From: Gracilaria gracilis
Lineage: Eukaryota; Rhodophyta; Florideophyceae; Gracilariales; Gracilariaceae
Assembly: GCA_030374805.1 (NCBI GenBank)
Contig: JARGSG010000033.1
Coordinates: forward strand, 124,001-188,000
DNA: 64,000 bases
Direction of reading: 5' to 3'
A program made the position numbers and the translations under genes. Of this stretch, positions 39,202-50,061 are shown one piece after another. Numbering within the stretch: position 1 is the first letter of the stretch; each line of letters begins with the position of its first letter. Below the pieces are notes generated by a model. The model saw only the letters and a list, made by a program, of their open reading frames with translations. It made no database searches and was not told the origin of the DNA.

Positions 39202-40884
39202 ATGGCCCGCTATTCGTTTATAGTCACCGCTTTCGTGGCTGCTCTTGTCGCCCTTGTTACGGCTCAACCGGCAAAACCATTTGGCAGAGGTGCGGAGTTC
39301 ATGAAACCACTCCCACCGGCCAAGGATCCGTCGATTGGCGCAGCAGAAGAATGTAGAATTACAGTTCGAACCCTCTCTGGGAAGTGCACCTCTGCAGTTG
39401 ATCCCACTCTTGGAGAAGCCCGCCGCGCCCAATTCAGCTACTTCAACGTCAACTCTATCAACTTTGCAGGCGAAGGACTCGAAAGCCCACGCCTCATCTC
39501 TAACGCCGTCAGCGACCAGGAAGCTGATACTTCGAACTCGCAGGGTCTAAACGAAGTCTTCACCTTCTTTGGACAGTTTATCGACCACGATTTCGCGCTT
39601 ACGCCGCTCTCGGAGAACCCGAATGACGAAGTTAATATTGAGGTGCCTCAAGGTGATCCTGATCTTCGTCAAAGGGAACTTGAATTTACTCGCTCCCAGC
39701 GGGCAAAAGTCAGCGAAGGTTCTAATGTTGAACGTCCCATCACTGTTCTTTCCTCTGCTCTCGATCTTTCTACTGTGTATGGTGTTGATGAGCTGCGCAA
39801 CACTTTCCTTCGTGTTCCTAATTCGTGCCGCCTGAAAACAACTCCCGGCAACCTCCTTCCATTTAACACTGATGGCTTCGTCAATTCTCCAAGCACTTCT
39901 TCGGCGTTCTTCATTGGTGGTGATACAAGAGTTAGCGAGACACCAATGCTTACTGTCATGCATACCATATGGGTCCGTGAGCACAACCGTATTTGTGATC
40001 TTATCGAAGATGCTTTCCCAGACTTTTCACCGGAGCAACAACATCAGGCTGCTCGTGGAGTCAACATTGCCCAATACCAGAAAATTGTATATGAGGAATG
40101 GCTTCCGGCTATCCTTGGATCTCCTCTGCCAGCATACAGTGGCTACAAGCCAGAAGTGGATCCGACAATCAGTCTTGAATTCACTACAGCTGCTTTCCGT
40201 CTTGGTCACACGCTTGTTGGTACCGATGTGACGAGAAGAGACAACAGTGGAACATTCCTTCCACCTTTGGAAGCTAAGAAGATGTTCTTCCGTGAGAGCG
40301 CTAAGTTCACTGCGTCGGAACTTGAGGACTTTGTTCGAGGCGCTACTGCTACCCCCGCTCAGGAGTTTGATGCGAAGGCCGTCGATATTCTCAGAAACTT
40401 CTTGTTCGAGAACGTTCCCGAGGAAGAAGGCATCGATTTGATTGCTCTCAATTTGCAGCGTTCCCGCGATCATAATGTTGCGAAATATAACCAACTGAGA
40501 GAATTTTTCACTGGATCTCGTGCAAACTCTTTTGCTGATATCTCTAGCAACCCCGAGGTGGCCGCACAGCTGGAAGAAGCATATGAGGATGTTGATCTTG
40601 TCGAGGCGTGGATCGGTTTGATGGCTGAAGACAAGGCCCCTGGATCTGGAGTAGGCCGCACTTTGGGAGCGATGTTAAGAACTGAATTCGGTCGTCTGCG
40701 TGATGGAGACCAATTCTTCTTCCTCCTGAGGAATCAGATTCCGACGGCTGTACTGGACAATATCCCTGAAATCAGAAATGATCTCTTCGCCCGTAGAACT
40801 CTCTTCAATCGTATTCTTCTAAGGAATACGAGGATTGGCAGCCGCTTTCTCAGCCGAGGTCGCAATGCCTTCCTTACCTCTTAA
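39202..40884 (+). CDS. Secreted animal-type haem peroxidase 1
   Basis: The ATG at 39202 gives 560 residues; an upstream in-frame start is only a TTG. The first ~20 residues (MARYSFIVTAFVAALVALVTA) are a signal peptide. The rest is one haem-peroxidase domain of the myeloperoxidase/peroxinectin superfamily: distal GQFIDHDF (Gln125, Asp128, His129, Asp130), GGDTRVSE with catalytic Arg243 and Glu246, REHNR, proximal RLGHT (His336) and LNLQRSRDHN (Asn417). Asp128 and Glu246 match the residues that bond haem covalently in mammalian enzymes. The methionine of the third myeloperoxidase link is Thr. It should oxidise halides or phenolics with H2O2 outside the cell. Two paralogues lie within 11 kb. Confidence 0.92.
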   Translation: MARYSFIVTAFVAALVALVTAQPAKPFGRGAEFMKPLPPAKDPSIGAAEECRITVRTLSGKCTSAVDPTLGEARRAQFSYFNVNSINFAGEGLESPRLISNAVSDQEADTSNSQGLNEVFTFFGQFIDHDFALTPLSENPNDEVNIEVPQGDPDLRQRELEFTRSQRAKVSEGSNVERPITVLSSALDLSTVYGVDELRNTFLRVPNSCRLKTTPGNLLPFNTDGFVNSPSTSSAFFIGGDTRVSETPMLTVMHTIWVREHNRICDLIEDAFPDFSPEQQHQAARGVNIAQYQKIVYEEWLPAILGSPLPAYSGYKPEVDPTISLEFTTAAFRLGHTLVGTDVTRRDNSGTFLPPLEAKKMFFRESAKFTASELEDFVRGATATPAQEFDAKAVDILRNFLFENVPEEEGIDLIALNLQRSRDHNVAKYNQLREFFTGSRANSFADISSNPEVAAQLEEAYEDVDLVEAWIGLMAEDKAPGSGVGRTLGAMLRTEFGRLRDGDQFFFLLRNQIPTAVLDNIPEIRNDLFARRTLFNRILLRNTRIGSRFLSRGRNAFLTS

Positions 40885-42253
40885 TTGAACTAATATTTGT
40901 ATGCGTTGCAACTACATCATACACTACTGTGCTTCATGCAGGTAATGTCTTGAACATCTCTCGAGCGAGGTGAATTTTGGCCCATGTCAGGATGGGAGCA
41001 TGGAGTGGTTACAAGTCTGAGACTTACAAAGTCAAACCATTTAGTATCCACTATGTTCCACGGAGAATTAAATGATCATGTCGTTCAGTTCTAACAAAAG
41101 AATTACTTCTTGTTCACTAGAGTAGCTATCTTGTTCTCCTTCATTATTCTCTGGCGCCCCAGCCCCAGATTAGATAGATATAGCAGCAGGAAATCTATGC
41201 ATAGATCTCCTGTCGATATAACTATCTTTCATTGTTTGATAGTATCAGGTCTAAATATCAAATGTCCTCAAAGAAGGGAAGCAAGCAACCTGAAGGGGCA
41301 AATCAGGGGCGTATTTCTGGCTACTCTATTTCGGGGTTCAAAATCAAATAGTTTGGCGGCTAGTCAGCGAAAAGGAAAGCATTGGGCTTATTTCAAGCTT
41401 GTTCCACTTGTTCTTTTCCAAGTTCTGCCCAGGGTGCTGCGTTTAGCACCAGTCAAAACTGAAGAACCCCTTAGAATGGAAGGTGTTGCGGCATATGAAA
41501 GATTTGAACTTCAGTTTGTACACGTACATGTCCAAAAGCACAACCTGTTACAAGCCTTACTTTTAAACCAGGTCTTAATCTGGTAGTTTATTGGAACAAG
41601 CGGGTCTCTTCAAAGCAACATTGGCATGAAACCCACTGCTACAGAAATTGAGGCAGAAAAATGTAGCAGTCTGTTCTACTTTCAGTCTGGCTTCCGGTCA
41701 AATGGGATTGCTATTGAGGCTTTCATTCATCGACTGTCATCTCACATCGCATACAAGCTCATTTGCAAGCAAAAGAAGCTCCTCTGTACATTTTGACTAC
41801 ATGTTATTATTATTATTATGACTACTTCTCAAGCTATGGAGTCAGGCAGTCATAGTCATCGCAACTCTTATGAGACCGGGCCATGCTTGATGTTGGTGAG
41901 TTCAGGTAAGGGAGCAGAGCACAGCGGTTGGACAGCTACGTGGTTACGTTCGCTACCTTACTAGACATTGATAGGCAAGTTGTTAACGTTCCGCAAAATA
42001 CAAGGTGAACCGTCCGTGACTATGAATCGGTCCTTGGCTTATCTTGAGGACCGATGTTTGCGTTTCGGGACCGTCATATTGACGTCTCGCCCGCTTTGAC
42101 GACTTTTCCGAATTGAATATATGGGAGGATAAAATCCAGGAAATGCAGGAATGGTTTGGCGCACCAACTCAGTTAGATACGAAAGTTACATAGATACTGG
42201 CCAATCTCCACATCGTGTGTATTCGTCGGGAAGACACCGTTCGCCAGAGTGAA
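40885..42253. other. Spacer between peroxidase 1 and the peroxiredoxin-like gene
   Basis: A 158-codon frame (41110-41586) starts at a TTG and has no domain. A short TTA/ATT microsatellite occurs near 41810. Nothing else was recognised before the hairpin at 42254. Confidence 0.5.
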
Positions 42254-42333
42254 GCTAAATGGTGAGCGCTTGCGTCAGCGACGGAGCGCTTGCGTCAGCG
42301 ACGCGTCGCTGACGCAAGCGCTCACCATTTAGC
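42254..42333. repeat. Perfect 30-bp inverted repeat around a 20-bp tandem copy
   Basis: 42254-42283 and 42304-42333 are exact reverse complements. The 20 bp between them (42284-42303) are an exact direct copy of the inner part of the left arm (gagcgcttgcgtcagcgacg). The right arm can therefore pair with either copy. It lies ~170 bp before the ATG of the peroxiredoxin-like gene. Confidence 0.9.
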
Positions 42334-42505
42334 GGCCACTCATTTGAACCAATTGCGACCTCAACCAAATCTTTGTACAGGGGGAAAGTCCGCCGTGTGA
42401 GTCACGAAGACCTCATTTATATCTCGGTCGAAAGCAAGCAGCGCATTCGAAAGCAAGCAGCATTCCCTGTAACCTGGGCCTTCATTTCAATCATAACCAT
42501 TTGGC

Positions 42506-43183
42506 ATGACGCTTCCAGATATTCCAGAGCTTGCACCAAAGCTATTGGAGACCAAGAAAAAGCTTCGAGCCAAGGTTGGGGAAGCACGTGCGACGAGGAT
42601 GAGAAGTGCAACTGCCAAACTTGCCACCGACTACAAACCAAAGCCGCCCAGGATGGGTGACACTGTTCCGGATTTCACGCTCAATGATGCTCTCGGAAAA
42701 GCTATCAATCTGGCAGATGTGCTGCAAAATCATGCTGCAGTGGTGCTCACATGGTATCGTGGAGGATGGTGCCCGTTTTGTAACGCCACTCTGGACTCTC
42801 TTATTGTTGCAAATGACCATTTTGAAGTCCTTGGCGCGAAGCTCATGATGGTTACACCAGAGACTCCGGATGAAAGCATTTCCACAATAGAAGAAATGGA
42901 AATTCCGTTCCATGTGCTATCGGACGATCATCTGAAAGTGGCAGACAAATACGGCATTGCGTACGTGGTGCCTGAAGAATTGAAAAAGTTATATCAAAAC
43001 GCTGGACTTGACTTGGATCACATGAATGGTAATGAAGGGAAGCGGGAAGTCAAACTGCCTGTGCCGGCTACGTTTGTGCTCGACAAGGACTGTAGGGTGG
43101 TTTTCTTGCACGCCAACGTAGATCATACTACTCGCCCTGAGCCGGCAGATATAATCGAAGCCATTCAGTCGATCGTTCAATAG
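42506..43183 (+). CDS. AhpC/TSA peroxiredoxin-like protein
   Basis: This 225-residue ORF starts at the ATG at 42506. After a charged helical N-terminus (about 1-45) comes a thioredoxin-fold AhpC/TSA domain: GDTVPDFTLNDALGK, VVLTWYRGGWCPFCN with a Cys89-x2-Cys92 pair, MMVTPETPDES, and PVPATFVLDKDCRVVF. WYRGGWCPFC is typical of a bacterial-style subgroup of the AhpC/TSA family whose active site is a CxxC. It would reduce peroxides using cellular thiols. No signal peptide is evident, so it probably acts inside the cell, although it sits among genes for secreted peroxidases. Confidence 0.88.
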   Translation: MTLPDIPELAPKLLETKKKLRAKVGEARATRMRSATAKLATDYKPKPPRMGDTVPDFTLNDALGKAINLADVLQNHAAVVLTWYRGGWCPFCNATLDSLIVANDHFEVLGAKLMMVTPETPDESISTIEEMEIPFHVLSDDHLKVADKYGIAYVVPEELKKLYQNAGLDLDHMNGNEGKREVKLPVPATFVLDKDCRVVFLHANVDHTTRPEPADIIEAIQSIVQ

Positions 43184-45228
43184 GGAAGCCATGAGCCATT
43201 GTACCATTTATCATATACACTCGCCGCAGTCTGGGGTTTACTTGAGCGACAGAGGCTGCGGCTCTTCACCTTTCTACGAATGTAGGCAAAGTTACTGTAC
43301 CAAACAAGAAATATGCTTGACGTCAAAATTGGACGTGACACGAGATTTAGTCTGCCCTCTGGAGAGAACCTCCCTACAATTCTCATGGAGAGAAGACAAG
43401 AACTGCTGACATATGCAAACTGTGACGCTGCTCCGCTGCCAGGAATCTGAATATGATTGGGTGCTAAGGTTTTAGATTAAACTTTGTAATGCAAAGGGCT
43501 GTATTACAGTTGTAGTTACTTGAATTATTGTTTGTTTCTGGAGCAAGTTAAGCAGTGACAATTTTTTTGGGCAAAGAAGTTTGGCCCAGTCAGTGCCAGT
43601 CAGTGGGCAAGTTCCTCGCAGTACACGTGTAGATATTTTTGGTCCGACTGAGTCATAGATAACTTGCGGTTCTATTTGTATTTCCGTGTGAGTTGACACG
43701 TAGAGGGGCAAGTATGAAGCATTACGTCCTACCGCAGACTCCTACGTTGCCAAACACCATGCGCCTTGCTGGCATACTGAATGTGCCAGGAAGGCTGAGG
43801 TGTCCAGCAAGGACGACTAAGGCCTGAGCTGGAATTGCTCATAAGCCCTTCGTACCGCAAGTAAGATAGGCACCAATTAAATGCATGAAGATTTGTATGC
43901 CGTGCAGCCATTTGCCAACGCCAAAATATCCCCACCCATTTCACCAAGCCAAGCGCCTTTCGGTAACTTTACTGTATGACCGACGTTTTTGAACTCAAGA
44001 TCACTTAAAGTTTACTGTATCAGTAGTTCTATTGCTATCGTGCAGTGATGTTGTTGACTTCACGATGCCGTGTTCAAGACAGGACGGAAAAGAGTCGTCA
44101 ACGCTCTCATTAAAACTGTCGGGTTCTCGTCGATTAGAAATCTCCGCAGTGCACAGTGAGTCCATATTTGTCAAGACTGTTCCACTCTCCAGTACACCGT
44201 CACGCTGCCAAATCGGAGCACCACCCTTTCGCATGGGCGGCCCTCACTATAGGATATGTGAAGGAGGGGGAGGCAGCGAGTCCTTTCATGTTGTCATGCA
44301 TGTACCGCCTCTTCATTACATTATCCCCTCTACGCCCAACCGTGCTACTGAGAGGAAATCCTTGTTGCTACTCTGTGTAAAAAGATTGAACTAAACTGGT
44401 GCTAGAAGGCATCAATGAAAAGCTCTGCGCCCATGTACTTCACGATCGCTACCCAATTGTTTCACACTGTCCTCTTCCTTCCATTTTTTTCTTCTAGAAT
44501 TAACAACCGCATTTCCAGCAGGCCATGATGCAGCACATTTAGAATTGCCCTTCGTTCTGACAGCCAGACACCAGGCCACGACATCATCGCGTAATGTCAA
44601 AGTCTTCCTGTACGACAACTATGCATCACTTCAAATCATTCTGAATTCAACATATAGCGCATTTGATCGGTCATAGATGCAGGCTACGATGATGGCCCGA
44701 AAGGCTAGTATATACGTCATCATCGCTGTAGCAATGTAAGTCTCTCTTGCAAGTCGACTTACCGTGCAGGGCAAACTTTCCAGGGATCAGGCCAAAACAT
44801 TCTTCTTGAAAGCTCAAGGCACGGCTAAGGGTTAACGCTACCCTAAGGGTAGAAGGTTAGCCCTCACAGCGCGTCAAGTGCGACAAGACAACATTTCGGC
44901 AAGACGGCAATTTCGTGTGCACAACAATCACTGTACCCAAACACGATACGCGAGCTGCGACATAAAATAACTTTGACCAAACCTTGGGAGGGGGTATTTC
45001 TTCAATCCTTGCGGAGTCATTCCCAAATGCCCAAACGATGTACTGCAATATCACAATTAAACTACTTTTGATGCAAAGATACTGTGTATCAGGTGATTAC
45101 TGAGAGAAAGCGTGCCCTGTTGCGGTTCCTTGCTTTTCTCGTCACTTTTGTGCCTTGCCGTTGCCGCAAACCAAGCTGCGTCTGCTTCACCACTTCCCGA
45201 CGAAAATGTTAGCCGCTTTGTAGTTCTG
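43184..45228. other. Long intergenic region between peroxiredoxin-like gene and peroxidase 2
   Basis: No gene can be supported in this 2 kb. ORFs reach 120 codons (44032-44394), but overlap in two frames and lack domains. A short inverted repeat of the cgatgatg/catcatcg type lies near 44690-44725. No RNA gene was recognised. Confidence 0.5.
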
Positions 45229-45234
45229 TATAAA
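45229..45234 (+). promoter_or_regulatory. TATA box of peroxidase 2
   Basis: TATAAA lies 130 bp before the ATG at 45364, matching the arrangement at peroxidases 1 and 3. Confidence 0.6.
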
Positions 45235-45363
45235 TGGAACAACTATCTGCCTCACTCAGTCCCACGGCACCCACACCATTCCAATCTGATTCACATTCAC
45301 TTCTTGTCGAATCGACTAACATAAACCCGAATTCTAACCCCTTGATCTCTCACCCCATTCGAG

Positions 45364-47043
45364 ATGGTTCATCTGGTTCACTTTATTCTCCTTGCAGTCG
45401 TGTTCACTTCCTACGTGTTTGCACAACCTCCGAAGCCCTTTGGTAGAGGCATCGAATTCATCAGGCCCCTTCCTCCGGCAAAAGACCCATCAACTCCGGG
45501 AGTAGCCGAGGAGTGTGCAACCATTGCCATCAGAACACTTTCTGGAAAGTGCACATCTGCGGTGAACCCGGCACTTGGTGAAGCTCGTCGTGCGCAATTC
45601 AGTTATTTTGATGTCAGCTCCGAAGTACCTGTCGGTGGTGATCTACCCAGCCCTAGACTCATCTCCAACATCATAAGCGAGCAGGAGGGTGACACGATTA
45701 ATTCTTTTGGTCTCAATGAGCTTTTCATCTTCTTTGGACAGTTCATTGATCATGATTTTGCTCTCACTCCGTTTGATGAAGGTGCGGAGTTCAACATCGA
45801 AGTCCCTGTGGGGGACCCGCTCCTTACAAAGTCTTCTCTGCAGTTCACTCGTTCTGAGCGTTCTCTTGTTAACGATTCAACAACTGTAGAACGCCCCATT
45901 ACTGTGCTCTCGTCCGCGTTAGATCTTTCCAACGTGTACGGAGTTGATGAACCTCGCAATGAATTCCTCCGAGTTCCAAACTCATGCCGTCTCCAGACTT
46001 CAAGGGATAATCTTCTTCCGTTCAACACTGGAGGCTTTGTTAATGCCCCAAATACGTCCCCTGATTTTTTCATAGGTGGTGATACTCGTGTGAGCGAAAC
46101 CCCTATGCTCACGGTCATGCACACAATCTGGGTTCGTGAGCATAACCGTCTTTGTGATCTTATCGAGGACACTTTCTCCGACCTCACGCCAGAACAACAG
46201 TACGAGACTGCTCGAGCTGTAAACATTGCTCAATACCAGAAGATCATTTACGAGGAGTGGCTGCCAGCTATCTTGGGATCTATCCGTCTCCCTCGCTTCA
46301 CAGGTTATAATCCCGCCGTGAACCCAACTGCGAGTCTCGAGTTTTCTACAGCTGGATTTCGTCTTGGTCATACGCTCATTGGAGCCGACGTAACTAGAAT
46401 CGACAATAGTGGAAGGACCCTTGCGCCTCTTCCATCTGAGAGAATGTTCTTTCTACCGAGCAAGTTCTTCACCGAGAACGAGCTTGAGGACTTCATTCGT
46501 GGCGGAGCTTCCACACTCGCCCAGGAATTCGACGCAAAGGTTACCGACGTTCTCAGGAACTTCTTGTTCGAGAATGTCGAGGAGGAAGAAGGATTTGATC
46601 TCATTGCCCTTAACCTGCAGCGCGGTCGCGACCATAACGTGGCTAGCTTCAATGACATTCGCCAATTTTTCCGTGGTTCCCGTGCCACTTCATTCTCTGA
46701 CATTTCTAGCGACTCCAACACAGCAAGAAAGCTAGAGGAGGCATATGGTGATGTCGACAAAGTCGAGGCTTGGATGGGATTGATGGCAGAGGACAAGGCC
46801 CGTAGATCTGGAGTTGGTCCAACTTTAGGGGCGTTGCTGGTGGAGGAATTCACACGTCTCCGTGATGGAGATCAGTTCTTCTTCCTGTTGAGGAACCAAA
46901 TTCCGGAAGCTGTTTTCGACAAGATCCCTGAAATCGAGGTGGACATCTTCCGTCGCAACACCCTTTTCAATCGCATTCTTCTTAGGACAACTTCTATATC
47001 GACTCGCTTCCTCCCCAGAGGACGAAACGCCTTCAAGGCGTGA
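45364..47043 (+). CDS. Secreted animal-type haem peroxidase 2
   Basis: This 559-residue ORF starts at the ATG at 45364, with signal peptide MVHLVHFILLAVVFTSYVFA. It is a close paralogue of peroxidase 1 along its full length, including the mature N-terminus (PPKPFGRGIEFIRPLPPAKD). Catalytic elements are conserved: GQFIDHDF, GGDTRVSETPML, REHNR, RLGHTLIG and LNLQRGRDHN. It therefore keeps the distal and proximal histidines, the catalytic arginine, and the Asp/Glu pair for ester bonds to haem. Differences cluster on surface positions. It is in the same orientation as copy 1 and convergent with copy 3. Expected activity is H2O2-dependent oxidation in the cell wall or outside the cell. Confidence 0.92.
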   Translation: MVHLVHFILLAVVFTSYVFAQPPKPFGRGIEFIRPLPPAKDPSTPGVAEECATIAIRTLSGKCTSAVNPALGEARRAQFSYFDVSSEVPVGGDLPSPRLISNIISEQEGDTINSFGLNELFIFFGQFIDHDFALTPFDEGAEFNIEVPVGDPLLTKSSLQFTRSERSLVNDSTTVERPITVLSSALDLSNVYGVDEPRNEFLRVPNSCRLQTSRDNLLPFNTGGFVNAPNTSPDFFIGGDTRVSETPMLTVMHTIWVREHNRLCDLIEDTFSDLTPEQQYETARAVNIAQYQKIIYEEWLPAILGSIRLPRFTGYNPAVNPTASLEFSTAGFRLGHTLIGADVTRIDNSGRTLAPLPSERMFFLPSKFFTENELEDFIRGGASTLAQEFDAKVTDVLRNFLFENVEEEEGFDLIALNLQRGRDHNVASFNDIRQFFRGSRATSFSDISSDSNTARKLEEAYGDVDKVEAWMGLMAEDKARRSGVGPTLGALLVEEFTRLRDGDQFFFLLRNQIPEAVFDKIPEIEVDIFRRNTLFNRILLRTTSISTRFLPRGRNAFKA

Positions 47044-48209
47044 ACAATAGGAGAGGAAAGTACGTTTACTAGGCCTTCCAGTTAACCCTTGGTTCCTGTA
47101 CTTTTTACACCTTGTTAACACAGAACTCAGGATTTCTTTAAAACTGTTCTGATTTTGATTTTAGACATTCGTTATGGCATCTCGAGATTGATGGCGTCAG
47201 CAATTACTTTCGTAGCTCAAATGAGCCTTCTGCTATTCCAATTACCTTCGTAGCTCAAATGAAACGCCTGCGATTCCTTGAAATGCTACGTTCTTCTTTC
47301 TCTAGCGTGATGTGTTTCCTGTTTTTTGGTAGAACATATGTTGTGATAGAAATGCTGGGCATCTTCATCTATACAAGTTAAAATATTTGTCGGGGTAGGA
47401 AGCAGAAGTGCCTCTGAAGGGAGAACGTGTATAAACCAGGATAAACTCTCCACAGACAACAATATCATTCCAAAATGGGAACCATGTAGCTCGTAGCTGG
47501 AGCTACCAAGGGTAGGGTTAGTTTTGATTCTTATTGTCTCCGACATTTAGACTTGTCAGTGCCAAAGGAAAAGGGAAGAGAAGTTCATGTTTTGGTATAC
47601 ATATGAGAAGACTGCGACCACAGCAGTTTTCGGTCTTTGAAGAGCGAGAGAGTTATTTGAGTAGAAATCCCATTATTATGGGGCAGGAATCAAAGGACTA
47701 CAGAAAAAGAAGACAAATACAGATATTCTCGATGTATGAACAGGGGCTTGACTAGCTAGAAGACAAGGACAAACGGATTGACAAAATCGTTGGGTTTAAG
47801 GCTTTGACGAGATCGAGGTGTATAGGTAGTTTTAAGCCTTTGCAATCCACACACTGGAATGAGTGTTAAACGTTGAACACGGACAAAGGTGATGCAGAAA
47901 AACCACCCGTATCCCTGCGATCATCCTCAACATTGCCATATAAGTTGTTCCGTAGTGGGACATTTTGCTCTAGTTGACAACATCCTATTCTCGTCCGAGA
48001 ACAAACTGTCTGGTACCATTTCGCTTGGTACAGGGTGAGAAGCTCTTAGGATAAAAGCGGTAATGTATTGTTTATTACCCTTCTCCTGTCGGCCTCAGAT
48101 AAGTTTCAGATCCTCAGCTACCCTTGGTACGGCTCTTGTCTCTGCAAGAAAGGGGTTCAAAATCCCGGGATACGGTTTCTAATCGCGGGCACCGTGGGTA
48201 ATAACTCTT
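47044..48209. other. Spacer between convergent peroxidases 2 and 3
   Basis: No gene was recognised. A 38-bp tandem duplication (47202-47277) lies here and is listed separately. The spacer should contain both 3' ends. Confidence 0.5.
47202..47277. repeat. 38-bp tandem duplication
   Basis: 47202-47239 and 47240-47277 are adjacent direct copies, both containing cttcgtagctcaaatga with one C/T difference ahead of it. A few further substitutions separate them. Confidence 0.85.
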
Positions 48210-49913
48210 TTACCCGCATTTTCCGCCGACACAGAAGGCATTTGCGCCATCCTGCAGGAAATCTGTGGTGACCGAGGTTGTCCTTGCGAGAATGCGGTTG
48301 AACAAATCGGTTTCCCCAAAGATATCATCTTCAATTGAAGGAATCGTGTCGAACACGATCTTTGGAATCTGGTTCCGGAGCAGGTAGAAGAACTGGTCCC
48401 CATCACGAAGTCGTTCGAATTCGACCTTGAGGAAAGCACCCAAAGTTGGTCCCACAACGGATCCTGGAACCTTATCCTCAGCCACGAGACCAATCCAGGC
48501 CTCTACGTCATCAACGTTTCCGTACGCTTCTTCTAGCTTTCTGGCAGTGGCCTTGTTGCTTGAAATATCACTGAACGACTCTGCACGAGATCCGAGGAAG
48601 AAAGCACGAAGTTGGTTAAAGCTGGCGACGTTATGGTCACGGGCACGTTGCAGGTTGAGGGCAATAAGGTCGAAACCTTCCTCCTCTTCGACGTTCTCGA
48701 ACAGGAAGTTCCTCAGGATTGAAACGACTTTCTCATCAAACTCTTGGGCTAAAGTGCGAGTAGCACCACGAACAAAGTCCTCCAATTCGTTGTCTGTGAA
48801 GAAGCTGCTTGGAAGGAAGAACATCTGTTCAGCTGGAAGCGGGGTGAGCAGCCTTCCACTGGCGTCAATTCTCTTCACGTCGGTTCCGACCAGAGTGTGA
48901 CCGAGACGGAAGGCAGCAGTTGTGAACTCGAGACTGATAGTGGGGTTAACAGATGGATCATAGCCTGTATAAGTGGATAGCGTAATGCTTCCAAGGATGG
49001 CAGGGAGCCATTCGTTGTAAACAATCTTCTGGAACTGAGCAATATTAATAGCCCGAACAGTTTCATACTGATCCTCACCTGAGAATTCTCCGAATGCCTC
49101 TTCAATGATGCTGCAGAGGCGGTTGTGCTCGCGCACCCAGATAGTATGCATGACGGTGAGCATAGGAGTCTCGCTTACGCGTGTGTCGCCACCGATAAAG
49201 AATGCCGGTGAGGTGTTTGGAGAGTTAACGAAACCGTCGGTGTTCAAGGGAAGCAGATCATTGCGAGATACCTTAAGCCTGCAAGAACTTGGTACCCGAA
49301 GGAATTCGTTACGCTCCTCGTCGACGCCGTAGACGGTGGAGAGATCAAGGGCGGACGACAGGACAGTGATAGGACGTTCCGTTGTGGAACCCTCCTCGAC
49401 AAACTCCCGCTCCGTGCGAGTGAACTCAAGCTCACGGGCAGTCAGTGAAGGGTCGTCTTCAGGTACCTCGATGAAGAACTCCTCCTCAGACTCCTCATCA
49501 AGCGGGCTGAGGGCGAAATCATGATCGATGAGCTGCCCGAAAAAGATAAACATCTCGTTCAGTCCCATGGAGTTGAGGGTGTCTTCGGTCTGGTCACTGA
49601 CGATGTTGGAGATGAGACGCGGGGACGGAAGGCCTTCGCCTGAAGGTAAAGTGGTGTTGACATCGAAGTAGCTGAATTGGGCACGGCGAGCCTCGCCGAG
49701 AGCAGGATTTACGGCCGACGTGCAGCGCCCTGACAGGGTGCGGATGGCTACGGACTCGCATTCCTCCGCAACGCCAGGTGTGTCAGGGCTCTTCGCAGGC
49801 GGTAATGGCTTGAGAAGACCTGCACCTTTGCCGATTGCCGCAGGCTGTTGCGCAGCGATGAGTTGAAGCAGAATGGCGGTAAGCACGGTGAGCATGCTTA
49901 TGTTGAGTGTCAT
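48210..49913 (-). CDS. Secreted animal-type haem peroxidase 3
   Basis: The ATG at 49913 gives 567 residues and begins MTLNISMLTVLTAILLQLIA, a signal peptide; an in-frame TTG three codons upstream is not needed. The domain is co-linear with the other two copies: GQLIDHDF, GGDTRVSETPML, REHNR, RLGHTLVG and LNLQRARDHN, so all haem-binding and catalytic residues are kept. It has a longer acidic insert after the distal motif (DEESEEEFFIEVPEDD) and an extra C-terminal tail ending FCVGGKCG, with two cysteines missing from copies 1 and 2. It is encoded on the opposite strand, so the cluster grew by duplication with inversion. Confidence 0.92.
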   Translation of the reverse strand: MTLNISMLTVLTAILLQLIAAQQPAAIGKGAGLLKPLPPAKSPDTPGVAEECESVAIRTLSGRCTSAVNPALGEARRAQFSYFDVNTTLPSGEGLPSPRLISNIVSDQTEDTLNSMGLNEMFIFFGQLIDHDFALSPLDEESEEEFFIEVPEDDPSLTARELEFTRTEREFVEEGSTTERPITVLSSALDLSTVYGVDEERNEFLRVPSSCRLKVSRNDLLPLNTDGFVNSPNTSPAFFIGGDTRVSETPMLTVMHTIWVREHNRLCSIIEEAFGEFSGEDQYETVRAINIAQFQKIVYNEWLPAILGSITLSTYTGYDPSVNPTISLEFTTAAFRLGHTLVGTDVKRIDASGRLLTPLPAEQMFFLPSSFFTDNELEDFVRGATRTLAQEFDEKVVSILRNFLFENVEEEEGFDLIALNLQRARDHNVASFNQLRAFFLGSRAESFSDISSNKATARKLEEAYGNVDDVEAWIGLVAEDKVPGSVVGPTLGAFLKVEFERLRDGDQFFYLLRNQIPKIVFDTIPSIEDDIFGETDLFNRILARTTSVTTDFLQDGANAFCVGGKCG

Positions 49914-50054
49914 AACGAGCAAGGGAACGATGTGTGGCGTATGTATGTCTCAAATGAGTTCGAATCGGGCTCAAACGATCTTGAGAAGGAGTGCGGCTGT
50001 GTTGATGAGGACACCGGTCCTAGCATCGGGTAGAGCGAAGGGGAAGGAAGAGGG

Positions 50055-50061
50055 TTTTATA
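50055..50061 (-). promoter_or_regulatory. TATA box of peroxidase 3
   Basis: On the minus strand TATAAAA lies about 142 bp before the ATG at 49913. Confidence 0.6.

Noticed and set aside
41110..41586. 158-codon ORF between peroxidase 1 and the peroxiredoxin-like gene
   Set aside because: Starts at TTG, shows no domain, signal peptide or neighbourhood support.
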